A stretch of DNA of 64,000 nucleotides from Cryobacterium sp. PAMC25264 (GCF_019443325.1 NZ_CP080383.1:3224001-3288000); one strand, 5' to 3'. Shown: positions 46,507-55,784, numbered from the stretch's first letter. Numbers and translations: made by a program. The notes: a model not told the origin generated them from the sequence alone.

Positions 46507-47118
46507 GTGACTGCTACAACGACCTTCGCCCTCGTCCGCCACGGCCAGACCGATTGGAACGCCGCCGGGCGCATCCAGGGGGCAACTGACGTGCCCCTCA
46601 ACGACGTGGGCCGGGGCCAGGCGACGGATGCCGTCGCACCGCTCTCCGACTACGCCTGGGACTTCGTCGTGTCGTCGCCGCTGTCGCGCGCCGCCGAGAC
46701 CGCCGACATCATCGCGACCGATCTGGGCCTCGAGGTCACGCGCCACCTGCCCGGCCTGGTGGAGCGCAACTACGGTCCGGCCGAGGGACTCTCCGCTGGT
46801 CCGAAGCTCGAGGCCCTGCGGGTGGACGGCAGCTACGGCAGCTTCCGCGGGTCCGAGTCCGAGGTGAGCGTGGCGACCCGTGGGCTCGGCGCTCTCCTGC
46901 AGCTGGCCGAGGACTACCCGGGCGCCCGCATCATCGTGGTCTGCCACGGCACCCTGATTCGGCTGAGCCTGTCGGCCGCCCTCGAGGTGGAGATCCCCCC
47001 GATCCTGAACGCCGCGATCTCGGTGGTGCAGTTCAGCCCGGAGGCCGGCTGGACCGCGTCGGTGATCAACAACGAGGCGCTCGAAGACGACGCCCTGGAC
47101 GCCGTCGCCGCCCTCTAA
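46507..47118 (+). CDS. histidine phosphatase family protein
   Basis: 203 aa from GTG 46507. The RHG motif in FALVRHGQTDWNAAGRIQG is at residues ~7-25 and the second catalytic His is in VVCHGTLIRLS near 155. Length and motif place it among small phosphoglycerate-mutase-like phosphatases (CobC, PhoE, Rv3214 types), with many possible phosphate esters. It starts 47 bases after the glycosyltransferase stop. Confidence 0.85.
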   Translation: MTATTTFALVRHGQTDWNAAGRIQGATDVPLNDVGRGQATDAVAPLSDYAWDFVVSSPLSRAAETADIIATDLGLEVTRHLPGLVERNYGPAEGLSAGPKLEALRVDGSYGSFRGSESEVSVATRGLGALLQLAEDYPGARIIVVCHGTLIRLSLSAALEVEIPPILNAAISVVQFSPEAGWTASVINNEALEDDALDAVAAL

Positions 47119-47129
47119 GCCCACACGCT

Positions 47130-47148
47130 GGTTGAGCCTGTGGAAACC
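47130..47148. repeat. dispersed GGTTGAGCCTGTCGAAACC-type repeat
   Basis: GGTTGAGCCTGTGGAAACC, one mismatch to the copy at 54196-54214. It is in the 55-base gap between two converging genes, followed by CGTCGAGAAACC, a partial inverted copy. Confidence 0.6.
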
Positions 47149-47173
47149 AACTGACCTGCGTCGAGAAACCGGG

Positions 47174-48331
47174 TCAGCGGCGGGTGGAGACCGTCACGGT
47201 GAACTTCGTGTTGCGGGCCACCTGGTGGGTCGGCCCCACGAGGCGGGTGAGCGCCGGGCGGTAGCCGAGGTGCGTGTTCCACACCGTCCAGAGCTCCCCG
47301 CCGGGGCACAGCACCCGGGCGGCGTCCTCGAAGAGCTTGAGCGCGATGCCCGCGTGCACCGACGAGCCGATGTGGAACGGCGGGTTGAGCACGATCAGCT
47401 CGGCCGACGCATCCGGCTGGGCGTTCAGCGCGTCATCGCGCCGCACCCGCACCCGGTCGGCGACCCCGTTGGCCCGCATGGTGGCCGTGGCGGATGCGAC
47501 GGCGGCGGCAGACTGGTCGGTCGCCAGCACCTGCAGCCCGGGCCGGCGCTGGGCGAGGGCCGCGGCGAGCACTCCGGTGCCGCAGCCGAGGTCGATCGCG
47601 GTGGTCGCATCCGGCTTCATCCGGTCGACGAAGTCGAGCAGGAACCGGGTGCCGATGTCAATGGTGGTGCCGGCGAACGCGGCGCCGTGCGCGCAGACGG
47701 TGAGGCCCAGGTCGGGGTGCACGACCGACCGGGGCCAGGTCTCCGCGGAGGCGTCGCCCTGGAGCGGCCGGCTGGCTACCAGCACCCGGGACTTCTGCCG
47801 GGCCGGGGTCACGGTGAGCTCGCCGAAGTGCCGGCGCACGACCTCGTTCATGGCCACGGTCATGTGCTTGATTCGGCCGCCGGCCACGAGGGTCACGTCC
47901 GGTGCGGCGAAACGGGCGATGGTGCCGGTCAGCTCATCGAGGGCGGCGAGGCTCCGCGGCAGCTGAAGCAGCACGAGACGGGCGCCGGTGAGAAGCTCAG
48001 CCCCGAGCGGCAGGTGCCGGTACGACCCGACGATGTCCACGAGCTCGGGCACCGAACCGGCCAGGTCGGCCGCGTTGAGATCGAGCGCCGTCTCGCCGGA
48101 GAGCGCGTCCTGATACACGCGGATGTCCGCCCAGGCGCCCACCCGGGCGGCGGCGGCGAGCGTCAACGCGCCGTAGTGGTCCTCGAGGACCACCACCTCG
48201 CCGGGCGCGGCCACGGCCAGCGCCGCGGCGGCCTCGTCGAGGATCAACCGGTCGCTGGCATCGACCGCGAAGAGGTTGGCGGCCTCCACGTCGGGCCGGC
48301 GGCGCAGGCTCTCGAACGGAAACTCAGGCAT
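47174..48331 (-). CDS. class I methyltransferase, RsmC/RlmG-like
   Basis: 385 aa from the ATG at 48331. A degenerate N-terminal half (about 1-200) and a C-terminal SAM domain with AIDLGCGTGVLAAAL near residue 233 and the NPPFHIGSSVH motif near 317. This two-half layout matches RsmC and RlmG, which methylate guanine N2 in 16S or 23S rRNA. Which rRNA position cannot be told. The transcript looks leaderless: TATTCT six bases before the ATG. Confidence 0.83.
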   Translation of the reverse strand: MPEFPFESLRRRPDVEAANLFAVDASDRLILDEAAAALAVAAPGEVVVLEDHYGALTLAAAARVGAWADIRVYQDALSGETALDLNAADLAGSVPELVDIVGSYRHLPLGAELLTGARLVLLQLPRSLAALDELTGTIARFAAPDVTLVAGGRIKHMTVAMNEVVRRHFGELTVTPARQKSRVLVASRPLQGDASAETWPRSVVHPDLGLTVCAHGAAFAGTTIDIGTRFLLDFVDRMKPDATTAIDLGCGTGVLAAALAQRRPGLQVLATDQSAAAVASATATMRANGVADRVRVRRDDALNAQPDASAELIVLNPPFHIGSSVHAGIALKLFEDAARVLCPGGELWTVWNTHLGYRPALTRLVGPTHQVARNTKFTVTVSTRR

Positions 48332-48337
48332 CCGCTC

Positions 48338-48343
48338 AGAATA
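48338..48343 (-). promoter_or_regulatory. -10 hexamer for leaderless methyltransferase transcript
   Basis: TATTCT on the minus strand with exactly six bases (48332-48337) before the ATG at 48331. Best -10 of the leaderless set. Confidence 0.6.
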
Positions 48344-48443
48344 GCCGTCCGGCGGCCGGGAACTCGCGCGGCTCGGGGAGGTCGGTGCGGCGTGGGACAA
48401 TGAGAGACCCCTGTTCACCGAACCGTCACGGACACCGCACCTT

Positions 48444-51400
48444 ATGGCCCACAACCTCAGCGATCTGCAGATCGCGCGCCTCGTCGGGCCACAGGCGTAC
48501 TCGCGCGGGGTGCGCTACGCCAAGGAGGGCCGGGTCGAGGATCAGGTCTGGCAGCTGGGCGGAAGCCGTCTGCTGGGAACCGTGGGTGGTACTCAGGCGC
48601 GACCCTACGACGTGGTGGTCACCTTCCAGCAGGACGCAAGCGGCACCGTCGTACGCGCGTCCGGCACCTGCAGCTGCCCGATGGCCATCAACTGCAAACA
48701 CGTCGTGGCCCTGCTCCTGGCCAGCCGGTCCAGCGCCGCCGACCTGGCCCGCGCGCCGCGTGCGGCGGATTCCCAGCGAAGCGTCACGGCCGCGCCCGCG
48801 ACCTGGCAGAGCGCCCTGGCCCCGCTCACCCGGGCCCCGGAGGCCGAACCGAGTACGGGCACCGCCCTCGCGCTGCAATTCGAGTTGCTACCGCCGCCCC
48901 GGGCCACCCGGATCGCCGCCCCCGCCGTGTCGCTGGCCCGCCTGGGCGTGCGCCCGATGGTGCGCGGCAAGAAGGGCAAGTGGATCCGCGGCAACCTCAC
49001 CTGGGACAACCTCGCCTACTCCCGCGGCATGCTCAACCGCACCCAGCTGCGCGTGCTCACGGCCCTGTTCGAGCTGTACTCCGCCGGCCAGCGCTACCAT
49101 GTGGTCACCGACCCCTGGCTGCACCTGGACGGCTTCGCCAACCGGGCGCTCTGGGGGTTGCTCGGCGAAGCGCGCGAGGCCGGCATCCCGTTCATCGGCA
49201 CCACCTCGGCCCAGCATGCGGTGACCGTGTCGACGGAGGCCGCCGAACTCGCCCTCGACATCAGCCGCGACGACGACGGCCTCACCCTCTCCCCCACCGT
49301 TTCCCTCGACGGCCGCGTGCTCGACCGGGCCGCGCTCGGCTACATCGGCGACCCGGCGCACGGCCTGTTCACCTGGACCACGCACGGCACCGAGGTGCGC
49401 CTCACCGTTGCGCCGCTGGCCCGCCAGCTCGGCCGGGACCTGCGGGTGCTCGCGTCGGCGCACGAACCCATCACCGTGCCGCCCGACGAAGAGAACGTCT
49501 TCCTGGCCGACTTCTACCCGTTCCTGCGCGGCCAGCTCACTCTCACCAGTACCGACGAGTCGTTCGACCTGCCCGACACCGCCCGGCCGGTGCTCGCACT
49601 GTCGATCAGCGCCCAGGCGGATGCGCGCATCACGCTGCACTGGGACTGGCACTACACGGGTGGACCCGGCACCGCAGGCCCGGCCGTCGCGCCGCTGCGC
49701 GGACCGGCCACCGAGGACGCCCCGGCCGGCTACCGGGACACCGCCGACGAGGGCCGCATCCTGCATGCCCTGAATGGCATATTCGCGGCGTTCCCCGCAC
49801 ACCTACCGTCGTTGTACGCGGCGAACCCGTCCGACACGGCCCAGATGCCCGACCCCGCCGGCTCCCCGGGCACCCTCCGCGCCGACGCCACGCTCGACGG
49901 CGCCCGCATGATCGAGTTCCTCGACACCGTGCTTCCAGTGCTGGAACAGGCCGACGACATCCTCGTGCAGTTCGTCGGTGACGCCCCGGAGTACCGGGAG
50001 GCCGCCGAGCCGCCCACGCTCACCTTCGCCACCACGGCGCGTGCCGAGAGCCGGGACTGGTTCGACCTGTCGGTGCGGGTCACGGTCGACGGCGAAGACG
50101 TGCCCTTCGACGAGGTCTTCCGTGCCCTGGCCACCGGGCAGGAGCTGATGATCCTCGCCGACGGCACCTACTTCAGCCTGGACCGGCCCGAGTTGCAGCA
50201 ACTGCGCAACCTCATCGAGGAGGCGCGCGGCCTGCAAGACTCCCCGAACGACTCCCTGCGCATCAACCGCGCCCAGTCCGACCTCTGGGAAGAGCTGCAG
50301 GACCTCGGCAGCGCCGAGGCCGAAGCCGCCGCCTGGCGGGACACCCTCGCCGGACTCGCCGAGGGCGCCGAGATCGCGCACCGGGCACTGCCCGGCGCGG
50401 TCAACGCCTCGCTGCGGCCCTACCAGCAGACCGGTTACGACTGGCTCGGCTTCCTCTTCGACACCGGCCTGGGTGGCGTCCTCGCCGACGATATGGGACT
50501 CGGCAAGACCCTGCAGGCCATCGCTCTCATCGTCGATGCCCGGGAACGCCAGACCGACCGCAAACCGTTCCTCGTCGTGGCGCCCACCAGTGTTGTGCAC
50601 AACTGGGCCACCGAGTGCGCCCGGTTCGCGCCCGGCCTCAACGTGGCGGCGATCACCGAGACCACGGCCAAACGCGGCGCCTCCCTCTCGCACGCCGTGG
50701 CCACGGCGGATGTCGTGATCACCTCGTACACGCTGTTCCGGCTTGACTTCGACGAGTACGACGCCGTCAGCTGGGCCGGGCTGCTGCTCGACGAGGCCCA
50801 GTTCGTGAAGAACCACAAGTCCCGCGCCCACCACTGCGCCAAGCGGTTGCAGGCCCCGTTCAAGCTCGCTATCACCGGCACCCCGCTCGAGAACAACCTG
50901 ATGGAACTGTGGTCGCTGCTCTCGATCACCGCCCCGGGTCTGTTCCCCAGCGCCGCCCGGTTCGCCGAGTACTACCAACGGCCCATCGAGACCCAGGCCG
51001 ACGGCGACCGGCTCAGCCAGCTGCGACGACGCATCCGCCCGTTCATGCTCCGCCGCACCAAGGACCAGGTGGCCAGCGACCTGCCGGCCAAGCAGGAGCA
51101 GGTGCTGCAGCTCGAACTGCACCCCCGGCACCGCAGGGTCTACCAGACCCACCTGCAGCGGGAGCGCCAGAAGGTGCTCGGCCTGCTCGGCGACCTCAAC
51201 CAGAACCGGTTCGAGATCTTCCGGTCGATCACCATGCTGCGCCAGCTCAGCCTGGATGCCTCGCTCTACGACGACAAGTACGCCGACATCCCCTCGAGCA
51301 AGCTGGATGTGCTCATGGAGCTGCTCGAAGACGTGGTCGCCGAGGGGCACCGCACCCTGATCTTCAGCCAGTTCACCGGCTACCTCGCCAAGGTGCGCGC

Positions 51401-51806
51401 CCGCCTCGACGGCGCCGGGGTGAGCTACTCCTACCTCGACGGGCGCACCCGCAACCGGGCGGCGGCCATCGACGGGTTCAAGAACGGCGACACCTCGGTG
51501 TTCCTGATCAGCCTCAAGGCCGGCGGGTTCGGCCTCAACCTCACCGAGGCCGACTACTGCATCCTGCTCGACCCGTGGTGGAACCCGGCCGCCGAGGCGC
51601 AGGCCGTGGACCGCGCACACCGGATCGGGCAGACCAAGAACGTCATGGTGTACCGGCTGGTGGCCACCGACACCATCGAGGAGAAGGTGATGGCGCTCAA
51701 GGCCGTCAAGGCCAAACTCTTCGACAACGTGATGACCGACGGCGGCGGTGCCCAGGGCGCCGGCCAGGGGCTCACGGCGTCCGACATCCGCGAACTGCTC
51801 GAGTAA
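48444..51806 (+). CDS. SNF2-family helicase-like ATPase with SWIM zinc finger
   Basis: 1120 aa. An N-terminal SWIM finger with Cys76, Cys78, Cys84 and His86 (CSCPMAINCKH) is followed by a ~550-residue region of the bacterial SNF2-associated type. The motor comes next: Walker A DDMGLGKTLQA near residue 683, DEAQ in LLLDEAQFVKN near 783, and the C-terminal lobe with DPWWNPAAEAQAVDRAHRIG near 1040. It should translocate on double-stranded DNA and remodel bound proteins, perhaps in repair or transcription. A GGGACAATG upstream (48391-48399) may be the promoter. The DUF1206 gene follows after three bases. Confidence 0.88.
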   Translation: MAHNLSDLQIARLVGPQAYSRGVRYAKEGRVEDQVWQLGGSRLLGTVGGTQARPYDVVVTFQQDASGTVVRASGTCSCPMAINCKHVVALLLASRSSAADLARAPRAADSQRSVTAAPATWQSALAPLTRAPEAEPSTGTALALQFELLPPPRATRIAAPAVSLARLGVRPMVRGKKGKWIRGNLTWDNLAYSRGMLNRTQLRVLTALFELYSAGQRYHVVTDPWLHLDGFANRALWGLLGEAREAGIPFIGTTSAQHAVTVSTEAAELALDISRDDDGLTLSPTVSLDGRVLDRAALGYIGDPAHGLFTWTTHGTEVRLTVAPLARQLGRDLRVLASAHEPITVPPDEENVFLADFYPFLRGQLTLTSTDESFDLPDTARPVLALSISAQADARITLHWDWHYTGGPGTAGPAVAPLRGPATEDAPAGYRDTADEGRILHALNGIFAAFPAHLPSLYAANPSDTAQMPDPAGSPGTLRADATLDGARMIEFLDTVLPVLEQADDILVQFVGDAPEYREAAEPPTLTFATTARAESRDWFDLSVRVTVDGEDVPFDEVFRALATGQELMILADGTYFSLDRPELQQLRNLIEEARGLQDSPNDSLRINRAQSDLWEELQDLGSAEAEAAAWRDTLAGLAEGAEIAHRALPGAVNASLRPYQQTGYDWLGFLFDTGLGGVLADDMGLGKTLQAIALIVDARERQTDRKPFLVVAPTSVVHNWATECARFAPGLNVAAITETTAKRGASLSHAVATADVVITSYTLFRLDFDEYDAVSWAGLLLDEAQFVKNHKSRAHHCAKRLQAPFKLAITGTPLENNLMELWSLLSITAPGLFPSAARFAEYYQRPIETQADGDRLSQLRRRIRPFMLRRTKDQVASDLPAKQEQVLQLELHPRHRRVYQTHLQRERQKVLGLLGDLNQNRFEIFRSITMLRQLSLDASLYDDKYADIPSSKLDVLMELLEDVVAEGHRTLIFSQFTGYLAKVRARLDGAGVSYSYLDGRTRNRAAAIDGFKNGDTSVFLISLKAGGFGLNLTEADYCILLDPWWNPAAEAQAVDRAHRIGQTKNVMVYRLVATDTIEEKVMALKAVKAKLFDNVMTDGGGAQGAGQGLTASDIRELLE

Positions 51807-51809
51807 GCG

Positions 51810-52658
51810 GTGACCGACCTGTCCGCCGAACCGGCGGCGGACCGTGCCGACGAGGCCCGCGAGCGCGTGAAGCAGGCCGCTCAACGCGCCCACCGCAACC
51901 GGTCGGTGCGCGCCTCCGCGCGACTCGGCCTGTTGGCCAACGGCCTGGTGCACGCCCTCATCGGCGGCACCGCCCTGGGGGTCGCGAACGGCGGCACCGG
52001 CGAGGCCGACCAGCTCGGCGCCCTCACGGCCATCTCCACCGGGCCCGGCGGCATCGTGGTGCTCTGGCTGTCCACCATCGCCCTGTGGGGCCTGGCGCTC
52101 TGGCAGGGCACCAACGCCGCGTTCAGCGTCGCGCCCAACCGGCGGGTCCTGGTGTTCCGCCGCTCCCTCAACGTGGGCAAGGCGCTGGGCTTCGCGCTGC
52201 TCGGCCTGGTCACCTTCGCCGTGGCGCTCGGCGCGCGCACCGGAGGTAGCGAGGTGGTGCGGGAGGCCGATGCCGCCATTGTCGAGAGCCCCGTGGGCCT
52301 GTTCCTACTGCTCGTGGTGGGCACCACGGTGGGCATCATCGGCGGCGGACTGGTCTGGCGCGGTGTGCGGCGCAACTTCCGTGAGGAGCTGCGCTACCTC
52401 TGGGGTCCGACCAAGATTGTGGTGCTCACCCTCGGCGTCTTCGGGCACGTCGCCAAGGGCGTGGCGTTCCTCGTCACCGGCGCCTTGCTGGTGGCCGCGG
52501 CCGTGTTCGCCGACTCCCGCTGGGTGGGCGGGCTCGACGCCGGGTTGCGTTACCTGCTCACCCTGCAGTCCGGCCCGGTACTGCTGAACGTGGTGGCCGC
52601 CGGCCTCATCGCGTTCGGCCTCTACCTGGTGGCCAGGGCGGCGTTCCTCCGGCACTGA
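51810..52658 (+). CDS. DUF1206 membrane protein
   Basis: 282 aa. After a ~40-residue charged N-terminus there are six membrane helices arranged as three two-helix repeats, each opening with an A-R-(L/V)-G-x-(L/V)-A-x-G or F-G-H-V-A-K-G motif (ARLGLLANGLVHALIGG, NVGKALGFALLG, GVFGHVAKGVAFLVTGALLV). This is the DUF1206 pattern. Function is unknown. It begins three bases after the SNF2 ATPase stop with GTG, so the two are probably one transcript although one is a DNA motor and the other a membrane protein. Confidence 0.8.
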   Translation: MTDLSAEPAADRADEARERVKQAAQRAHRNRSVRASARLGLLANGLVHALIGGTALGVANGGTGEADQLGALTAISTGPGGIVVLWLSTIALWGLALWQGTNAAFSVAPNRRVLVFRRSLNVGKALGFALLGLVTFAVALGARTGGSEVVREADAAIVESPVGLFLLLVVGTTVGIIGGGLVWRGVRRNFREELRYLWGPTKIVVLTLGVFGHVAKGVAFLVTGALLVAAAVFADSRWVGGLDAGLRYLLTLQSGPVLLNVVAAGLIAFGLYLVARAAFLRH

Positions 52659-52744
52659 CGTGCCCGCTCGACCCGCCAACCGGTGTAGCTCCTGCTCAGG
52701 CTGGGAGTTGGATGCGGACCGGGCCATCTGCTTCAATTTCGAAG

Positions 52745-52750
52745 TACTCT
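52745..52750 (+). promoter_or_regulatory. -10 hexamer for leaderless peroxidase transcript
   Basis: TACTCT, exactly six bases, then the ATG at 52757. It decides the start against the earlier ATG at 52712. Confidence 0.55.
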
Positions 52751-52756
52751 GTGGGC

Positions 52757-53257
52757 ATGAACATTCGCGAGATCCCGCTCACCGCCGCCGACGGCTCCAC
52801 CACGTCGCTGGCCGCGTACGCCGACAAGGTGGTGCTCGTCGTCAACGTGGCCTCCCGCTGCGGCCTCACCCCTCAGTACGAGACCCTCGAGCAGTTGCAG
52901 CGCACCTACGCCGACCAGGGCTTCACCGTCCTGGGCTTCCCGTGCAACCAGTTCGGCCTCGGTGAAACCGGCAGCGCCGAGAAGATCGAAGCGTTCTGCT
53001 CCACCACCTACGGCGTGACCTTTCCGTTGATGGAGAAGACGAAGGTGAACGGCGGCTCGCAGCATCCGCTCTACGCCGAGCTCACCCAGACGCCGGATGG
53101 CGCGGGCAAGGCCGGCAAGGTCAAGTGGAACTTCGAGAAGTTCGTTATCTCGCCCGCTGGCGCGGTCTCTCGCTTCCGCCCGACCACGCTGCCCGACTCC
53201 CCCGAGGTCATCGCCGCCATCGAGTCCGGCCTGGCCGAGCTCAACCCCGCCGCCTAA
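52757..53257 (+). CDS. glutathione peroxidase family (thioredoxin-type) peroxidase
   Basis: 166 aa. The peroxidatic cysteine is in NVASRCGLTPQY (Cys near residue 36), where animal enzymes have selenocysteine. GFPCNQFG near 71 holds the resolving-type cysteine and a catalytic Gln, and KVKWNFEKFV supplies the Trp and Asn. In bacteria without glutathione such enzymes reduce lipid and hydrogen peroxides with thioredoxin. The ATG 52757 begins in family register. A 19-bp-stem terminator follows 10 bases after the stop. Confidence 0.88.
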   Translation: MNIREIPLTAADGSTTSLAAYADKVVLVVNVASRCGLTPQYETLEQLQRTYADQGFTVLGFPCNQFGLGETGSAEKIEAFCSTTYGVTFPLMEKTKVNGGSQHPLYAELTQTPDGAGKAGKVKWNFEKFVISPAGAVSRFRPTTLPDSPEVIAAIESGLAELNPAA

Positions 53258-53267
53258 CGGGTCCCCG

Positions 53268-53309
53268 AGCGGACATCTGCACCCGGCACACCGGGTGCAG
53301 ATGTCCGCT
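53268..53309. terminator. long stem-loop, copy C of a paired hairpin family
   Basis: A 19-bp perfect stem: AGCGGACATCTGCACCCGG (53268-53286), loop CACA, right arm 53291-53309. It lies between the converging peroxidase and hypothetical genes. The same hairpin recurs at 54127-54166 with one compensated base-pair change, so the structure itself appears to be maintained. Confidence 0.85.
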
Positions 53310-53342
53310 TCGGCACCAGTTGGCGCCGCTGCCGGCAGCTCG

Positions 53343-54041
53343 CTACCAGCCCACCTCCACGCCGGGCACGGAGGTGATCTCGATGTCGAACCCCGGATAC
53401 AATTCGGGTCGGATGCGGTCCTCCAGCCGCTTGATGGCCGCGGCATCCAACTCGGTGGAATCGGTGCCGGCGTCCGACCCGGGGTAGAGCTCAACCTCGA
53501 CGGTGACCGTGAAGACATTCGCAGCGGCCATGAAGCTCTGCTTCCCGACCGCATCCTTGATGATCGCGCTCACCCTCTCGAGCTGCGGTTGGATGTTGAC
53601 CTCGGTGAAGCCGACATTCTCGTGCAGGTCATAGGGGCGACCGGCGGCGTCCAGGATCGCCAGCGCCTCGGGAGGCGCCGTGCCCATGAAGCTGATGCCG
53701 AAGCCCTCATCGGTGATGTAGCCATAGGCGTAGTCGTCGGGAAACGTCGTGCGGACCGCGTCGACGGCACTGCCCCACGGGCCCTCCCTCTGGCCGATCT
53801 CCATTTCGTGCTCCACCGAGTAATCCCCCGCCCAGGCATCGCGGGGAGGAGGCTCCGGGACCGGGGTAGCGGAAACAACCGGTGTGGCGGAAGCTCCGGG
53901 TGTGGGGGCGTCGGCGGCGCCAGCTTCGGCCGAGGCCAGCAGCAGCGGCACTGCGACCACGGCGATCCCCACCACTCCCAGCACGAGGGCTGCCGTGATC
54001 AGCAGGTGCATCCGCGTCCTGCCTGCCATCCGAACCCCCAT
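53343..54041 (-). CDS. membrane-anchored protein of unknown function
   Basis: 232 aa. A short basic start and one hydrophobic helix (about residues 12-36) with an alanine-rich end, then a Pro/Thr/Ala-rich linker (~38-66) and a soluble domain of ~165 residues exposed outside. Its second half looks like a repeat of acidic beta segments (TVEVELYPGSDAG, PELYPGFDIEITS). No cysteine for lipidation and no family I recognise. It is flanked at both ends by the two paired hairpins, as if the gene with its terminators were one cassette. Confidence 0.65.
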   Translation of the reverse strand: MGVRMAGRTRMHLLITAALVLGVVGIAVVAVPLLLASAEAGAADAPTPGASATPVVSATPVPEPPPRDAWAGDYSVEHEMEIGQREGPWGSAVDAVRTTFPDDYAYGYITDEGFGISFMGTAPPEALAILDAAGRPYDLHENVGFTEVNIQPQLERVSAIIKDAVGKQSFMAAANVFTVTVEVELYPGSDAGTDSTELDAAAIKRLEDRIRPELYPGFDIEITSVPGVEVGW

Positions 54042-54126
54042 CGTCTGAAGCCGACGCTACTCCAGGATCGCCGAACATCGCTGGCCCCCGTTCCCTCCCC
54101 CGCACCATCGACCAACTGGTCCCGAT

Positions 54127-54166
54127 GCGGACTTCTGCACCCGGCGCACCGGGTGCAGAAGTCCGC
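54127..54166. terminator. long stem-loop, copy D of the paired hairpin family
   Basis: 18-bp perfect stem: GCGGACTTCTGCACCCGG (54127-54144), loop CGCA, right arm 54149-54166. Against copy C the seventh base is T instead of A and its partner A instead of T. It is downstream of the esterase gene and upstream of the hypothetical gene, both on the minus strand. Confidence 0.85.
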
Positions 54167-54195
54167 GCGGGGAACAGTTGCGCCAGAACCAACGG

Positions 54196-54214
54196 GGTTG
54201 AGCCTGTCGAAACC
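54196..54214. repeat. dispersed GGTTGAGCCTGTCGAAACC repeat
   Basis: Exact GGTTGAGCCTGTCGAAACC, followed by CCGCTCGACCC as a partial inverted arm, in the gap 3' of the esterase. Related copies are at 47130-47148, 30298-30370 and 4862-4900. Confidence 0.6.
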
Positions 54215-54245
54215 GGGACCCGCTCGACCCGCGAGAGACGGCGGG

Positions 54246-55784
54246 TCAGTCGGCGAAGGCCAGGGAGGCGCCGGCGTACGTGGCGGCCACGGTCGTGACC
54301 TCGGTGACGGCCTTGGGCGGGGCCGTGGGGCCGGCCGGAACGCTGTCGTAGCGGATCACCGGCTGGGCGCCAACGGGCTCGCCGGCGGTCCAGGCCGGCC
54401 AGGCGGGGTCTTCGCCGCCGATGAACGCCACCGCGGAACCGTGCACCTCGTCGGCCAGGCGCTGCGACGGCGCGGGGCCGGTGAGCACCTGGACCCGTGG
54501 GGCGTCGAGCGCGTCGAAGAAGAACGGCAGGTCGAGGCAGTGCAGCGCCCCGCCGAGCGTGGGCGAGCGCCAGGCGAACGCCCAGAGCCAGGTGGGGGCG
54601 GCCCCGGCTGCGGCCGAAGCGGCCCTCGCCTCGGCGACCCGCAGCATCACGCCGCGGATGGCGCGGTCGGAGGCGAACTGGCCGAGGAGGTCGGCGGTGC
54701 CGCGCTGGTCGTGCGCCGCGGTGTAGGCGCTCGCGGCCGTGGCGGGGACGCCGAGCCGGGCGAGCATCTCGGCGGCGTCCTCCCCGGCGAGCTCGTCGGT
54801 GAGGTCGTTCATGGCGAAGTTGAACTCGTGGTCGGTGCTGCCCAGCATCAGCGGCTTGTCGGCGCCGATCCCGGCGCGCACGGCATCGAGGGTGGCCAGC
54901 GGCACGAGGTCCCCGTCGATCACCGGCCCGAATGGCAGCCCGCCGACGAGGGTGTTCGCGATCTCGCCGAGCGGCCCGGCCGGGCTGCCGGCGGGCAACG
55001 CCGTGGCCAGTGGCTGCTGGGCCAGGATCTGGTGTTCGGTCAGCGCTCCGAGACCTGCCCGCGTCGGCGCCACCCCGGCCAGCTCGGCGACGCGCCGACC
55101 GGTCTGCTCGGCCCGGTCCGCGGTGAGATGGGTGGCCACCCCGGAGATGCTGATCGCCCGGGCGAACAGCGGCTGCGCCCGCGGCGAGCCGAGCAGGGTG
55201 AGCACCGCACCGCCGCCGGCGGACTGCCCCGCGATGGTGACCCGGGCCGGGTCGCCGCCGAAGAAGCGGATGTTGTCGCGCACCCACTCGAGCGCCAGCA
55301 GCCAGTCGAGCACGCCCCGGTTCAGCGGCGCATCCTCGATCCAGCCGAAGCCGTCGAAGCCGAGCCGGTACGACACGTTCACGGTGACCACACCGTGCCG
55401 GTTGAAACCCGCCCCGTCGTACCACGGGCTAGCGGCCGATCCGGAGGTGTAGCCGCCGCCGTGGATGTAGACCAGCACCGGCAGCCCGGCACCGGCCGGC
55501 GCAGGGGCCGGGTCGGGCGTGAACACGCTCACGTTCAGCGTGGACTCACCGGGGAAGCTGGGCTCGGGCACCAGGGTGGTGTCGCCGCCGTCGATGCGCT
55601 GCGGGGTGGCGCCGGGGCTGCCCGCATCCAGCACGCCCGACCACGGCGGATGCGGCACGGGAGCCGCGAAGCGCAGCTCGCCCACCGGCGCGGCCGCGTA
55701 CGGGATACCGAGGAAGGCCGCGGAGCCGGGCCTCCGGCGGCCGCGGACGACCCCGGCTGTGGTGCTGACGTCGACGGTGTCCAT
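54246..55784 (-). CDS. type-B carboxylesterase
   Basis: 512 aa from the ATG at 55784. The carboxylesterase opening FLGIPYAAAPVGELRF is near residues 24-39; the nucleophile elbow AGQSAGGGAV is near 190, with a Glu in STDHEFNFA and a His in GALHCLDLPFFF completing a likely triad. No signal peptide is seen from this start, so a cytoplasmic esterase on small esters is expected. AGGAAGG lies seven bases upstream. The frame remains open through a (TGTGC)6 repeat 28 bases before the ATG up to further ATGs at about 55880 and 55982, so upstream starts would be sensitive to repeat number. Confidence 0.84.
   Translation of the reverse strand: MDTVDVSTTAGVVRGRRRPGSAAFLGIPYAAAPVGELRFAAPVPHPPWSGVLDAGSPGATPQRIDGGDTTLVPEPSFPGESTLNVSVFTPDPAPAPAGAGLPVLVYIHGGGYTSGSAASPWYDGAGFNRHGVVTVNVSYRLGFDGFGWIEDAPLNRGVLDWLLALEWVRDNIRFFGGDPARVTIAGQSAGGGAVLTLLGSPRAQPLFARAISISGVATHLTADRAEQTGRRVAELAGVAPTRAGLGALTEHQILAQQPLATALPAGSPAGPLGEIANTLVGGLPFGPVIDGDLVPLATLDAVRAGIGADKPLMLGSTDHEFNFAMNDLTDELAGEDAAEMLARLGVPATAASAYTAAHDQRGTADLLGQFASDRAIRGVMLRVAEARAASAAAGAAPTWLWAFAWRSPTLGGALHCLDLPFFFDALDAPRVQVLTGPAPSQRLADEVHGSAVAFIGGEDPAWPAWTAGEPVGAQPVIRYDSVPAGPTAPPKAVTEVTTVAATYAGASLAFAD

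Noticed and set aside
49803..51953. 716-codon open frame opposite the SNF2 ATPase
   Set aside because: Antisense of the helicase motifs; no independent support.
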